From: JBCCCJ01 sp039029315
Lineage (GTDB): Bacteria; Bacteroidota; Bacteroidia; J057
NCBI GenBank assembly: GCA_039029315.1
Contig: JBCCGK010000022.1
Coordinates: 1-64,000, forward strand
Reading direction: 5' to 3'
DNA length: 64,000 nucleotides
Shown: in pieces, positions 51,461-60,807 of the stretch
Layout: the number at the start of each line of letters is the position of its first letter
Position numbering within the stretch: position 1 is the first letter of the stretch
The notes under the pieces: generated by a model
Databases searched by the model: none
What the model saw: the letters and a program-made list of their open reading frames with translations, nothing else
What the model was told of the DNA's origin: nothing
Position numbers and translations under genes: made by a program

Positions 51461-54034
51461 TTATGGAGTTATTTCGCGAATTTTGATGTTTCTGAAAGCG
51501 ACACGGTCTCCATGATCTTGTAAGGCGATATGTCCGCGTTTTTCTCTGCCGTACCGAGGGCGAGATGCAAACTTGCTGTTTTGTACTGCTGTTTTCCATT
51601 CTTCTGTCCACAGCTCATATTCAACAATTTTGTATCCATTGAGCCAATGTTCGACTTGTCCCTGATTGACAATGACTCTCAAATGATTGAATTGGCCAAC
51701 AGGATTGAGTGCTTCAATAGAGGCAGGATGAATGTCATAATTAGATCCTGCCCGATGGCTGTGCCAGGCATTGTCAGGATGGCGGAGGTCATCGAGGATC
51801 TGGATTTCTGGTCCAGTATACCAAACTTCTTCGAATTCTTCTGAGACATGGAAAAATACCCCACTGTTCCCCCCAGGAGAAATCATCCATTCGAGGGATA
51901 ATTCGAAATTCTCATACTGATCTATCGTGATGATGTCTCCTCCGCCTTTTTCTGCAAGAAATAAGGCTCCGTCCTGAACCTGCCATGCAGCACTGATCTC
52001 TTCTTGTTTGAAATTTCGCCAACCTGCCGTGCTTTGACCATCGAACAACAACTTCCATCCAGCTGCTACCTCTGCCTCAGAGAGCGTGTTGACGTCCAAT
52101 GGATCAGAAGCGGTAAGCTCAAGTTCCTGATTGTTGGGAATTTGGTTCAGGGTATACCAGGCCTCCGTAGACCAAAGAGAATGTTGAGATTCGCTCACGA
52201 ATGCTTTGCGGATGTGCAGAATCAGCAGTTGACCGGCTTGTAGTCCCTGGATTTGCAGACGTGCCTTTGTTCTGTCAGCTGATACCTCAACTGCCTGAAT
52301 CGTCAATTGAGTCAAACGGGCAGAATCATTAAAGGGATTCCAGGAAAATACCCCATAATTGTCTGCTTCCCTGCCTTGGCCTGCTGCGATTGGTTCAGAG
52401 AACTCAATTTCGAGTCCATTGCTTCTCGCAGATACAGTCTTCATTTCAAACACTGCTTCTCCGGTATAGGAGAATCGCTGCAAGCCATACCTTCGATGTC
52501 CAGCCTGGCTCCATTCATTCCAAAAACCTGCCAGCCCTGCATAGATACTCCCATCGGGCCCTTCTATCATGCGAGCGATTCCCCCTTCGAATCCCTGGCT
52601 AAACCGAAAAACACATCCCTGTAATTGTCCTTCAACCTCTTCCACAAACACACGTCTTAAGCCGCCCTGCACAAGATCTCCGACTAGCCATTGTCCCTGA
52701 TATGGTCCTTGCGAAAGTTGCAACGCCTGACTTGGTATCCTTGAAACAGGCCCTTTGGGAAGAAGCGCAACCGCTTGCAACTGCCCGCCCATCCACATCT
52801 TGGTAGTGGGAATTCCCGGTTCTGACTGATCTAGTACCACTGGCCGCCCGTCCTTGCTCATGGCGATGCCCAATGGAGCATACAGGCCAGAGATATGTGC
52901 AGAAGATGTTCCCGCAATTTCTTGTGGATGTTGAACCACGCTTCCCCGGAGAGAGGACTGATCATCGAGCGGAGTCCCGAATCCGTTGGTCGCTTGTGTT
53001 AAGCTAAGGAAATAGTCAGTCCCGTTGGAGACAAAACCAGAGGTGAATGCTCTTGGATTTGCTGAAATGGGCCATCCGTTAGCGATGGTTCTGTATTCGT
53101 CTGCCACGCCATCCTCGTTTTGATCGATGAGTTGGGTGATTTCGTCTTTTTGCAGGACATAGATTTGCTTGTCTTTGACTTCTACTCCCATTGGCTCAGA
53201 CAGGCCACTGCCGATTTGTCTCACAGTAGGGGAGGCGCCTGGATTGTCGAGCAAATAGACACCACCTGTTGCATCCCAGGTGCAAAAGACAAGCTGATTC
53301 TCAGATAAGAAATCCATGCCAGTGATTCTTGGCTCAAGGGAGGGAATAGATATATCTTCTATTGTCCAGGATGGATGAACACCGGCTACAGGATGACCAT
53401 CGCCCGGAATGGCTCTGGCTTGAGGAGAATATGCTCTCTTTATTCCAGAAGCGATATGCTCATCTTCAGGAGACACACACCACAAGACTTGCTTGGGGAC
53501 TTCTGCATATGTTTGAATTCCCTGAATATACCATTCCAGTTTTAGGGAGACCTGTCCTCCCCGATTGAAAGATTCTATCCGTATGCTATGTGGATCGGTA
53601 TTCAGAACCTGTGAAAATTCAATCTGGGCCTGAACATCTATGGGGGGAAATCCCGTCGAAACAGGACCGATTTCAGCACGCAGACTATCATCAATATAGA
53701 GCCTTGCCCCTTCGTTGGCACTGAGTCGAAATTGATAGGTGTCTGTATTGGCCATTTTTACCCAACCATCCAGCCTCATATAAAAATCTGTACTCATTTG
53801 ATCCAAGGGCGTCTGGGACCTCTTGCCTCCCTCAAACATCACTTTGTCAGAAACGAAGGCAATATTGGGTGCCTGACCTGGAATGAGAGCTGGAATGCCC
53901 GTCAATGGTTCTGGCAACTGCCATGCGCGCAGGGTGAGACCTGCTTGGGCATCTGATGGAAGAGGAGATTGCGCCCGTAGGGAAAGAAAAGAAATAGAAG
54001 ATAGTAGCAGCAGAAACAAGAGAAGGTGCTTCAT
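51461..54034 (-). CDS. PA14 / propeller / DUF1080 (3-keto-glycoside hydrolase-like) protein
   Basis: 857 residues with a signal peptide (LLLFLLLLSSISFLSLRAQ). PA14-like domain (about 60-180: MRLDGWVKMANTDTYQFRLS, ANEGARLYIDDSLRAEIG). A beta-propeller like that of sorbosone dehydrogenases follows (about 215-530: RITGMDFLSENQLVFCTWDA, EVKDKQIYVLQKDEITQLI). The C-terminal 190 residues are DUF1080: AGWKLLFDGQSTAGWRNF, FELSLEWMISPGGNSGVFFH, HRAGSNYDIHP, NHLRVIVNQGQVEHWLNG and HIALQDHGDRVAFRNIKIRE. DUF1080 proteins include 3-keto-disaccharide hydrolases. It is probably the first gene of the leftward group with the ThuA fusion and epimerase. Start ATG 54034. Confidence 0.92.
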   Translation of the reverse strand: MKHLLLFLLLLSSISFLSLRAQSPLPSDAQAGLTLRAWQLPEPLTGIPALIPGQAPNIAFVSDKVMFEGGKRSQTPLDQMSTDFYMRLDGWVKMANTDTYQFRLSANEGARLYIDDSLRAEIGPVSTGFPPIDVQAQIEFSQVLNTDPHSIRIESFNRGGQVSLKLEWYIQGIQTYAEVPKQVLWCVSPEDEHIASGIKRAYSPQARAIPGDGHPVAGVHPSWTIEDISIPSLEPRITGMDFLSENQLVFCTWDATGGVYLLDNPGASPTVRQIGSGLSEPMGVEVKDKQIYVLQKDEITQLIDQNEDGVADEYRTIANGWPISANPRAFTSGFVSNGTDYFLSLTQATNGFGTPLDDQSSLRGSVVQHPQEIAGTSSAHISGLYAPLGIAMSKDGRPVVLDQSEPGIPTTKMWMGGQLQAVALLPKGPVSRIPSQALQLSQGPYQGQWLVGDLVQGGLRRVFVEEVEGQLQGCVFRFSQGFEGGIARMIEGPDGSIYAGLAGFWNEWSQAGHRRYGLQRFSYTGEAVFEMKTVSARSNGLEIEFSEPIAAGQGREADNYGVFSWNPFNDSARLTQLTIQAVEVSADRTKARLQIQGLQAGQLLILHIRKAFVSESQHSLWSTEAWYTLNQIPNNQELELTASDPLDVNTLSEAEVAAGWKLLFDGQSTAGWRNFKQEEISAAWQVQDGALFLAEKGGGDIITIDQYENFELSLEWMISPGGNSGVFFHVSEEFEEVWYTGPEIQILDDLRHPDNAWHSHRAGSNYDIHPASIEALNPVGQFNHLRVIVNQGQVEHWLNGYKIVEYELWTEEWKTAVQNSKFASRPRYGREKRGHIALQDHGDRVAFRNIKIREITP

Positions 54035-54747
54035 AGGGGTAATAAAGGGATTTTGATTCGAATCAATTTACGGGGTGGAAGTTACAAAAAAAGGGATGTA
54101 AAAAAATGCTTTAATCTAGTTCTGACGGAGAATGTCTGTTTATTAAAATTGCCATGTTTTGGATCTTTTCAAGAAAAAAACCAACTCTTACCCCTTCCTT
54201 CCAGGCTATACAATAAGCGTTTCTTTTCAGTAAAGGAACGCTCTCAAGGATTGGAAACCGTTTCGAATCGGAGACTGATGAATTTGGAGGGGAAGATATT
54301 GTTTCCCTCCCTACTTGATCAAGATCATTTGCGAATCCGTCTAGATTTGAGTCTATCTACAAAGGTGTGTACAATGTACAAATCATCAGAAATAACAAAC
54401 AGATCAGTAAAAGATTACCCATCGAATAAAAGAGAGAACAACAAAACAGAGAACCTCACAATATGTCTGGGTGTACGTCAGATTTCCCAATCAAAGAGAT
54501 TGCCTTGTTTCAAAACCTCTTCCGCACTGCCCCGTTTCTCCTCAAAAAGAGAAACGACCCCACATGCTAGGAAACAAATGGGACATTTGACGTACACCAT
54601 ATGTCTTTGCCACTGTGCAAAGGCTTAATTTTTTTTATATATTATTGATTGAAAGATCATTAGGAATATTTCTCCCCAACGATTTTGTGCTTATTGTTGC
54701 GCCTCCCTTTCAATTTCCTTCCTTCAACCTTTAATTTCTATCACACA
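54035..54747. other. 713-base intergenic region holding MITE copy 2
   Basis: No convincing gene is seen. The only structured part is the transposon copy at 54469-54598. The left part should contain the promoter of the leftward DUF1080 gene and the right part that of the S74-type surface protein. A frame open from 54026 to 54628 has a composition unlike the neighbours' proteins and runs through the transposon, so it is not called. Confidence 0.6.
54469..54598 (+). mobile_element. MITE copy 2 with perfect 8-base target duplication
   Basis: 130 bases. Left end GGGTGTACGTCAGATTT; right end, reverse-complemented, GGTGTACGTCAAATG. Flanks are ATATGTCT at 54461-54468 and 54599-54606, a perfect duplication. 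The middle has CCGTTTCTCCT and GAGAAAC, the same hairpin as in copy 1, and a TTTC/GAAA second pair. The sequence is related to copies 1 and 3 but diverged. No coding capacity. Confidence 0.92.
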
Positions 54748-57270
54748 ATGAAACGATTTTTTCTATGTCTGTTTGGCTTATGGGTTCTACTAAGTTGTAA
54801 CACAATGATATATGCACAAGCGCCACAAGGAATCTCTTATCAGGCCGTAGCTCGAAATGCGGGAAATTTGGTAACCAATTCTTTCCTTCAGGTACGATTC
54901 ACGCTTGCGGAGAATGGAAGCACGGTGTATCAGGAAGAACAAAACATCCAGACCAATGGATTAGGCCTATTCTCTGCAACCATCGGAGAAGGAACCCCCA
55001 ATATTGGAACATTTTCAGGAATTGACTGGACATCAGGCGAATTCTTTTTAGAAGTAGAACTGAATCTCGGTTCTGGCTTCGAGATGATGGGGAATTCAAA
55101 AGTGCAAAGTGTTCCCTTTAGTCTATTCGCAGAAAAAGCAGCTTCAGTAGAGATGTCCCTGAATGAGCTGATGGATGTGACTGCGCCTGCCCCCAGCCTC
55201 GGAGAAGTACTGAAATGGAATGGAAGTCAATGGGAAGGAGATCAAGACAATGTTGAGGATGCGGACAATGATCCCAATAACGAAACCCAAACGCTTTCCT
55301 TATCAGGGAGTGATTTGAGTCTATCAAATGGCGGAGGAACTGTTATCTTGCCTACGGGTACCACCTACACGGCTGGATCTGGAATAAGTCTGGCCGGGAA
55401 TTCGATTATCAATACAGCCCCGGATCAAACCGTTTCTTTGACTGGGAGTGGGGCCACAACTGTGAGTGGAGCCTATCCCAACTTTAATATCAATTCGACG
55501 GACAATGTAAATGATGCTGATTCAGATGCCTCTAATGAACTGCAAAACTTGTCCCTGGCAGGATTTGATTTGTCCCTATCCAATGGCGGAGGGACGGTTT
55601 CTTTGCCGGCCTATACTGGGGGTACAGGGATTTCGCTCTCTGGCACAACCATCAATAATCTTGGAGACATTGATCCATCAGATGATATTACAATCGGAAG
55701 CTCGTCAGGAGGGGACTTGGGAGGAACCTATCCAAATCCCACCGTAACAAGCTTGCAAGGACAATCTGTGAGTACCCTTTCCCCAGCCCTGAATGATGTG
55801 CTTAAGTGGAATGGTTCTGAATGGAAACCATCCCCGGACAATGCAGGCAGTAGCGTCTGGAATACCAGTGGATCAGATGTCTATCGCAATTCCGGTGATG
55901 TTGGAATTGGGACCAGCAGTCCGGATGCCAAAGTAGAAATATCTTCCAATGCAAGCCTGACATATCCACAAATACATCTTCATGAAAATGGCAATGACTA
56001 TGCTCGTATCAAATTTGATAACAACAATGGATCAAATTACTGGACAATTGCCGCTTATAATGCCAGCAATTTCAAAAATGACCGCTTGAATTTCTGGAAT
56101 GGGGCAACGGGAGATATCCTTACATTGACCGGCGATGGGGAGATGGGTTTGAACGTTGGAATCTCACCCAAAACCACCTTTCATGTTGGCAACCAGCATA
56201 GAGTACTGTTTGGGACTGATACCTTGGGGAGCGGGGACAAATTGATGTTTCTGCCAGATATTCATGCCTTCAGAGTTGGGACCTTATCCTCAGGAAATGC
56301 CAGTAACTACTGGAATCGGGACAGTATCGGTGAATATTCATTTGCTTCCGGATGGAATACACGAGCCACAGGATTTGGTGCCACTGCTATGGGAGTGAAT
56401 TCGGAAGCGATCGGCAGCTATTCATTTTCAATAGGGTATTTGGGAAATTCCAGGGGTGCTTACGGTTTTACTGCTGGATATAATACAGATGCTGATGGAA
56501 TAGCCAGTTTTGCTATGGGAACAACTTCAGACGCATTAGGACATTATTCAACGGCTTTTGGTATTGGTACAGAAGCTCAAGCTTATAGCTCAACCGTTAT
56601 AGGCAGATACAATATAGGACTAGGAAGTGCCACCACATGGAATAGTAATGATCCTGTCTTCGAAATTGGCATCGGTACGGGTTCTTCCAATAGAGCGAAT
56701 GCCATGACAGTCAGAAAAAATGGAAATGTGGGGATTGGTACAACTTCGCCAGGAGAAAAGCTACATGTGGCAGGCAAAATTCGTTTCGCAGGCGCGGAGA
56801 CACTTGAAGATGGGGGAGCCAATGAGATTGCTTCCAGAGCGGATCTAAGACCCATAACCAATGGAACCTATGATTTGGGAACTTCGCTTTACCGATGGGG
56901 AGCAGTGTATGCAACCAATGGTGTCATTCAAACCTCTGACCGACGAGAAAAACGAAATATCCAGAATCTTGAATATGGACTAGCAGAGATTCTTCAGCTT
57001 CGTCCTATTCGCTTTGAGTGGAAAGATCGCCCTCATGATGGAGCAAAACTGGGATTGGTTGCTCAGGAACTTCTTCCTGTGATCAACGAAGTTGTACAAA
57101 CGCATACGATGGAGGAGATCGATGGAGATGAGAGCGAATTACACAGAGTGAAGATGGACCGCCTGGGAGTCAATTACTCCGACCTCATTCCTGTTTTGAT
57201 TAAGGCCATTCAGGATCAGCAGGAAGTCATCGAATCCCTCGAAAAACGATTGCAAGCTTTGGAAAAGTAG
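54748..57270 (+). CDS. Trimeric surface protein with YadA-like head and S74-type chaperone
   Basis: 840 residues from ATG 54748, a signal peptide (MKRFFLCLFGLWVLLSCNTM, YAQ). N-terminal domain shared with the next gene (PQGISYQAVARNAGNLV, then FSATIGEGTPNIGTF). The middle is low-complexity with repeated LSLSGSDLSLSNGGGTV units. Residues about 520-640 are YadA-like head repeats with period near 14 (FASGWNTRATGFGATAMGVN, SIGYLGNSRGAYGFTAGYNT). The C-terminus is an intramolecular chaperone of the peptidase S74 type, with the Ser of QTSDRREKRNIQ and following Lys as likely self-cleavage dyad, and a terminal coiled coil (DQQEVIESLEKRLQALE). Such ends are known from phage tail fibres and trimeric adhesins. 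It is probably a trimeric surface adhesin; a prophage origin has no support here. Confidence 0.9.
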   Translation: MKRFFLCLFGLWVLLSCNTMIYAQAPQGISYQAVARNAGNLVTNSFLQVRFTLAENGSTVYQEEQNIQTNGLGLFSATIGEGTPNIGTFSGIDWTSGEFFLEVELNLGSGFEMMGNSKVQSVPFSLFAEKAASVEMSLNELMDVTAPAPSLGEVLKWNGSQWEGDQDNVEDADNDPNNETQTLSLSGSDLSLSNGGGTVILPTGTTYTAGSGISLAGNSIINTAPDQTVSLTGSGATTVSGAYPNFNINSTDNVNDADSDASNELQNLSLAGFDLSLSNGGGTVSLPAYTGGTGISLSGTTINNLGDIDPSDDITIGSSSGGDLGGTYPNPTVTSLQGQSVSTLSPALNDVLKWNGSEWKPSPDNAGSSVWNTSGSDVYRNSGDVGIGTSSPDAKVEISSNASLTYPQIHLHENGNDYARIKFDNNNGSNYWTIAAYNASNFKNDRLNFWNGATGDILTLTGDGEMGLNVGISPKTTFHVGNQHRVLFGTDTLGSGDKLMFLPDIHAFRVGTLSSGNASNYWNRDSIGEYSFASGWNTRATGFGATAMGVNSEAIGSYSFSIGYLGNSRGAYGFTAGYNTDADGIASFAMGTTSDALGHYSTAFGIGTEAQAYSSTVIGRYNIGLGSATTWNSNDPVFEIGIGTGSSNRANAMTVRKNGNVGIGTTSPGEKLHVAGKIRFAGAETLEDGGANEIASRADLRPITNGTYDLGTSLYRWGAVYATNGVIQTSDRREKRNIQNLEYGLAEILQLRPIRFEWKDRPHDGAKLGLVAQELLPVINEVVQTHTMEEIDGDESELHRVKMDRLGVNYSDLIPVLIKAIQDQQEVIESLEKRLQALEK

Positions 57271-57308
57271 GAGAATCCTTCTACTTTTTGTCCAAGCTTC
57301 TGATCATT

Positions 57309-58472
57309 ATGAAATCTACTCTTCTACTTCTCCTGCTTGGACTCGCTATTTGTTTGTGTTGTGTTCACGCCCAGGTTCCTCAGGGAATTGCCTATCAAGC
57401 TGCTGCCAGGAATGATGGCCAATTGATGCATAATTCCTTCATTCAGGTTCGATTCGGAATAGAACGGCTTGGGAACATTATTTATGAGGAAGAACACAAT
57501 GTCCAGACCAATGCTTTTGGGTTGTTCAGAGCCACTATCGGGAAAGGAACTCCTACCATTGGGACGTTTACTTCTATTGATTGGGCAGCAGGGGAGCATT
57601 TTTTGCAGGTAGACTTCAATATCGGGAATGGCTACCAAAATATGGGTCGATCTCAACTGATCAGTGTTCCGTATAGCCTTCTAGCAAAGAAAGCGGAATC
57701 TGCGGATTTGACTGTCGATGAACTCTCGGATGTGTCCAGCCCTTCCCCCAATCAGGGAGACATCCTCAAATGGGATGGAACCCAATGGGTTCAGTCCATG
57801 GATGCGGTTATGGATGCAGACAGCGATCCGGCCAATGAACTTCAATCCCTCTCTCTTGTAGGAGAAGCCTTGACACTCTCACAAGGGGGAGGGACAGTAA
57901 GTCTGCCTACAGGCCAATCCTATCAAGCTGGTCCGGGGATAGCCATTGATGCAGTCAATAATATCATCAGCAATATTGAACCTGACCAGCCAGTGTCTAT
58001 CACAGGAAGCGGTCCGATTACTGTTACGGGGAGTTATCCCAATTTCGATATTGGTACATCTGTGAGTACGATTGGAACCCTGGCTGACATTCAGTCCGTT
58101 TCCGGTTTTGGGAATGATCCCAATGATTCGATGAATACCTTCCTGAGTCCTGTCGTTACGGTGACCCTGGCCAACAATGTGCAGAAGGTGATGGTGATGT
58201 CTCACAAATCATTTGGCTCGCAGGATTCTGCTGGTGGGAGTGATTTGAATCTGTGGATTGGGTTTCGCCCAAGCGGATCTACCGGCCCACCATTTATCTG
58301 GGGGCCCGGAACATTTGGACAGCAGGTGCCAAGCAATATGAGAGTCTTGATGGGCTTATCTGCTGTTCTGACCGGATTGGGGCCAGGATCTTTTGATGTG
58401 GGCCTGATTGGGACAGGCAAGAACTGGGACTGGAATGAATGGGGAACGACCACTGTCATGGTCTTTAACTAA
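57309..58472 (+). CDS. Secreted paralogue of the preceding surface protein
   Basis: 387 residues from ATG 57309 (MKSTLLLLLLGLAICLCCVH signal). The first 270 residues closely match the N-terminal part of the gene before it (PQGIAYQAAARNDGQLMHNS, FRATIGKGTPTIGTF, LTVDELSDVSSPSPNQGDIL, LTLSQGGGTVSLPTGQSY). The rest differs: no YadA repeats and no S74 chaperone, but a beta-rich C-terminal domain (VTVTLANNVQKVMVMSHKSF, GPGSFDVGLIGTGKNWDW). The two genes arose by duplication and then swapped C-terminal modules. It starts 38 bases after its neighbour and is probably cotranscribed. The C-terminal domain may act as a small ligand- or surface-binding head. Confidence 0.85.
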   Translation: MKSTLLLLLLGLAICLCCVHAQVPQGIAYQAAARNDGQLMHNSFIQVRFGIERLGNIIYEEEHNVQTNAFGLFRATIGKGTPTIGTFTSIDWAAGEHFLQVDFNIGNGYQNMGRSQLISVPYSLLAKKAESADLTVDELSDVSSPSPNQGDILKWDGTQWVQSMDAVMDADSDPANELQSLSLVGEALTLSQGGGTVSLPTGQSYQAGPGIAIDAVNNIISNIEPDQPVSITGSGPITVTGSYPNFDIGTSVSTIGTLADIQSVSGFGNDPNDSMNTFLSPVVTVTLANNVQKVMVMSHKSFGSQDSAGGSDLNLWIGFRPSGSTGPPFIWGPGTFGQQVPSNMRVLMGLSAVLTGLGPGSFDVGLIGTGKNWDWNEWGTTTVMVFN

Positions 58473-58473
58473 G

Positions 58474-60009
58474 TCAGGGGGCTTCTTTGGTGAATACATA
58501 CTCCAATGGATCAATCCAGTCCGGGCGGATCTGCAAGCGGAATTGTCGGATCTGCTGCTGATCATCCAGATCGAAGGTGACAAAACTTCTGTTCCAGATA
58601 GGATCACTCCATTTAGCCAGCCATATATCTCTTTGCCAGTGCTCAAGATGGCCGACAATGCTTGGATGGGCCAGCAGTCGGATTGTCAATTGATCCTCCT
58701 TTGATACGATTTCAGCCTTTCCATAGATGTTGCTTTCATACTGTCCAAGGTAAGCAGGAGCTGACAAGGTGGGTTGTGCCCATTCTTTGTCCTTCTCCAG
58801 TTCGGATGCTTCCTTGCGTGCAGTTTGTTCCTTGCTTCTGAATTGATCAAAGAAGATGCGACTCCAGTCTCTTCGAGGGTGCTTGAGCAACTGGTCAAAC
58901 ACATATAAGGGAATGGCAGTGTGAAGGCTGTGATTGTCGCGATTGCTCAGGACGACCACGCCCAAATTCTTTTCTGGAATAAATCCTGTATAAGAGTACA
59001 TGCCATCCATGCCTCCGGTATGACTGATCAAAAGATTTCCATGATAATCCATTTTTCCCCATCCCAGACCATAGGTTCGAAAATGTGTATGTGGATACAA
59101 AGACCGAAAGGTTTGGCTAAGCGGACGGAGGGTATGGGAGGTATGGGTTTCTGCGATGATGGAAGGGCGAACAATATTTTGCTTGTTATAGGTTCCGCGA
59201 TTCAACTGCAGTTGAAGCCAGTGTCCCATGTCAGTCACAGACGAATTGATGGCCGCAGCTGGTCCTACATTGTCGACATTTCGGTAAGATACGGGAAAAA
59301 TATCCCCAAGACGATAGCTATGTGGCGTGGCAACATTGTCCAGAGATTCCAGCCGCCTGACAGAAGTATTGCTTCTGCTCATCTCAAGTGGATCAAAGAA
59401 ACGTTCTTCGATGAAGGCGTCCCAGCTTTGACCTGTGACAACCTCGATGACCTCTCCAGCAAGCAGGAACATCAAATTGGAGTAGCCATAGCTTGTCCTG
59501 AACTCATCGTGTGCTTCCTGATATCGAATTCGCCGCACAACTTCATCCCGATCATAGGTAGACCCATACCAGGTCAAGTCTCCTCCCCATGTTGCATGTC
59601 CTACCCGATGACATAGTAAGTCCCTCACTGTTAGCTTTCGGGTAGCAACTGGATCATGAAGTTGAAAATGTGGAAGATAGTCAAGCAGCTTGTCATCCCA
59701 GTCTATTTTTCCTTCCTGCACCAACAAGCCGATAGCCGTAGCTGTAAATGCCTTAGTATTGGAAGCAACTGCAAACAAACTATTTGCATCTACCGGGAGG
59801 GTATCTCGTAAGTCGAGAATGCCATATCCCTTGGCATACAGAATGGAATCTCGATTGACAATCGCAATCGCCAATCCGGGAACCTGCCAGATATCCATGG
59901 CAGTGGCGATATAGGCATCGATCTCCTGACTTGTCTGCTCCTCTATTTGAGAGAATAGGGGGAACATGCAGAAGGGCAGGAAGAACAACAAGAAAATGGA
60001 ACGGATCAT
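58474..60009 (-). CDS. Serine hydrolase of the beta-lactamase class C type
   Basis: 511 residues from the ATG at 60009 (MIRSIFLLFFLPFCMFPLFS signal). The beta-lactamase/transpeptidase-like fold is clear: nucleophile motif SNTK in LFAVASNTKAFTATAIGLL, the second motif YGYSNLMFLLAGEVIE, and HTGGMDGMYSYTGFIPEKN as the KTG-like third motif (HTGG). A C-terminal domain of about 100 residues (AYLGQYESNIYGKAEIV) matches DUF3471. Such enzymes include esterases and D-Ala peptidases; a resistance role is not implied. Its stop lies one base from that of the surface protein gene, so the two genes converge. Confidence 0.92.
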   Translation of the reverse strand: MIRSIFLLFFLPFCMFPLFSQIEEQTSQEIDAYIATAMDIWQVPGLAIAIVNRDSILYAKGYGILDLRDTLPVDANSLFAVASNTKAFTATAIGLLVQEGKIDWDDKLLDYLPHFQLHDPVATRKLTVRDLLCHRVGHATWGGDLTWYGSTYDRDEVVRRIRYQEAHDEFRTSYGYSNLMFLLAGEVIEVVTGQSWDAFIEERFFDPLEMSRSNTSVRRLESLDNVATPHSYRLGDIFPVSYRNVDNVGPAAAINSSVTDMGHWLQLQLNRGTYNKQNIVRPSIIAETHTSHTLRPLSQTFRSLYPHTHFRTYGLGWGKMDYHGNLLISHTGGMDGMYSYTGFIPEKNLGVVVLSNRDNHSLHTAIPLYVFDQLLKHPRRDWSRIFFDQFRSKEQTARKEASELEKDKEWAQPTLSAPAYLGQYESNIYGKAEIVSKEDQLTIRLLAHPSIVGHLEHWQRDIWLAKWSDPIWNRSFVTFDLDDQQQIRQFRLQIRPDWIDPLEYVFTKEAP

Positions 60010-60266
60010 GAGAATTGGAATCTGATGGGTTGGAGAGGTGAAAATCATTGCTAACAGGTGCGAATGACATGCTTATGCAAAAAGAAACAGGGATTAAAGG
60101 GATTGATTCCCTTCCTTCCTACTTACTTAGACAAAATTCAATGACAATGGCATTGAGGCTAAGAAAGATTTGTGATGATCTTTTTTCAATTCTCTTTGAG
60201 ATAGATGAGGTTTTTTTGGGGAAAAATGGACATAACAACACCGTAGAATGACACGCAAACAGTCTC

Positions 60267-60725
60267 TTACTTCTGATAGGTTTTTAACAAAATATTCCTT
60301 GGATGAATTGGCTGAAAATCTGAATCGGTATAACTCATCTGGACCTGTTTTCCTGATTCAGCATCTACAAACACCATCGTCTCTTCTCCATCCTTGTCCA
60401 GATAGCGATTTCCCCATTCTGATATGGCCACGATAACCTTAAACAGATCTTTTCCTTTTTTGGTTAAATGATAGGCATGTCGTGGTCGCTCGCTTTCCCG
60501 TTGATAAAGTCGCTTTTCTACCAATCCGTCCTCTACCATTTTTCCCAGTTTGTTGGCCAATACCGAGCGAGAAATGTCAAGGTTTTGTTGAAAATCTTCA
60601 AATCGATGAAATCCATAGAACAATTCTCTCAGGAGGAGGAGAACCCATTTTTCTCCTAATTCCTGTAATGCCTTGCCCACTGGACAGGATGTGCGATTGA
60701 TCAACTCGTTTTGTGGCAATTCCAT
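60267..60725 (-). CDS. HxlR family transcriptional regulator
   Basis: 152 residues from ATG 60725 (MELPQNELINRTSCPVGKAL). The winged helix has the HxlR pattern: a conserved Cys in TSCPVGKALQELGEKWVLLL, LRELFYGFHRFEDFQQNLDI, SRSVLANKLGKMVEDGLVEK, and YHLTKKGKDLFKV. HxlR proteins usually sense electrophiles or redox through this Cys. It is divergent from the molybdopterin oxidoreductase gene, with an 82-base gap, and probably controls it. A TTG six codons upstream also keeps the frame but is less likely. The gap 60010-60266 towards the serine hydrolase shows nothing clear. Confidence 0.93.
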   Translation of the reverse strand: MELPQNELINRTSCPVGKALQELGEKWVLLLLRELFYGFHRFEDFQQNLDISRSVLANKLGKMVEDGLVEKRLYQRESERPRHAYHLTKKGKDLFKVIVAISEWGNRYLDKDGEETMVFVDAESGKQVQMSYTDSDFQPIHPRNILLKTYQK

Positions 60726-60753
60726 ATAGCTAAGATAATCCAAGAAAGCTAAG

Positions 60754-60784
60754 TTGCAAAACCGAACTTAGGCTTGTACCTTTA
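60754..60784 (+). promoter_or_regulatory. Candidate Bacteroidota promoter of the oxidoreductase gene
   Basis: TTG at 60754-60756 and TACCTTTA at 60777-60784, 20 bases apart, fit the phylum's -33/-7 consensus (TTG, then TAnnTTTG) with one mismatch. The -7 box is 23 bases before the ATG at 60808. The HxlR regulator gene starts on the other side. Confidence 0.45.
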
Positions 60785-60807
60785 TCCAAATCAACAAAAA
60801 TCTCTGT

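Noticed and set aside
54026..54628. A 200-codon frame in the 713-base gap
   Set aside because: It runs through the MITE, has no domain and its composition is unlike neighbouring proteins.
54748..57270. Prophage tail-fibre origin for the S74-type protein
   Set aside because: It has a signal peptide and a paralogue next door, and no other phage gene is present.
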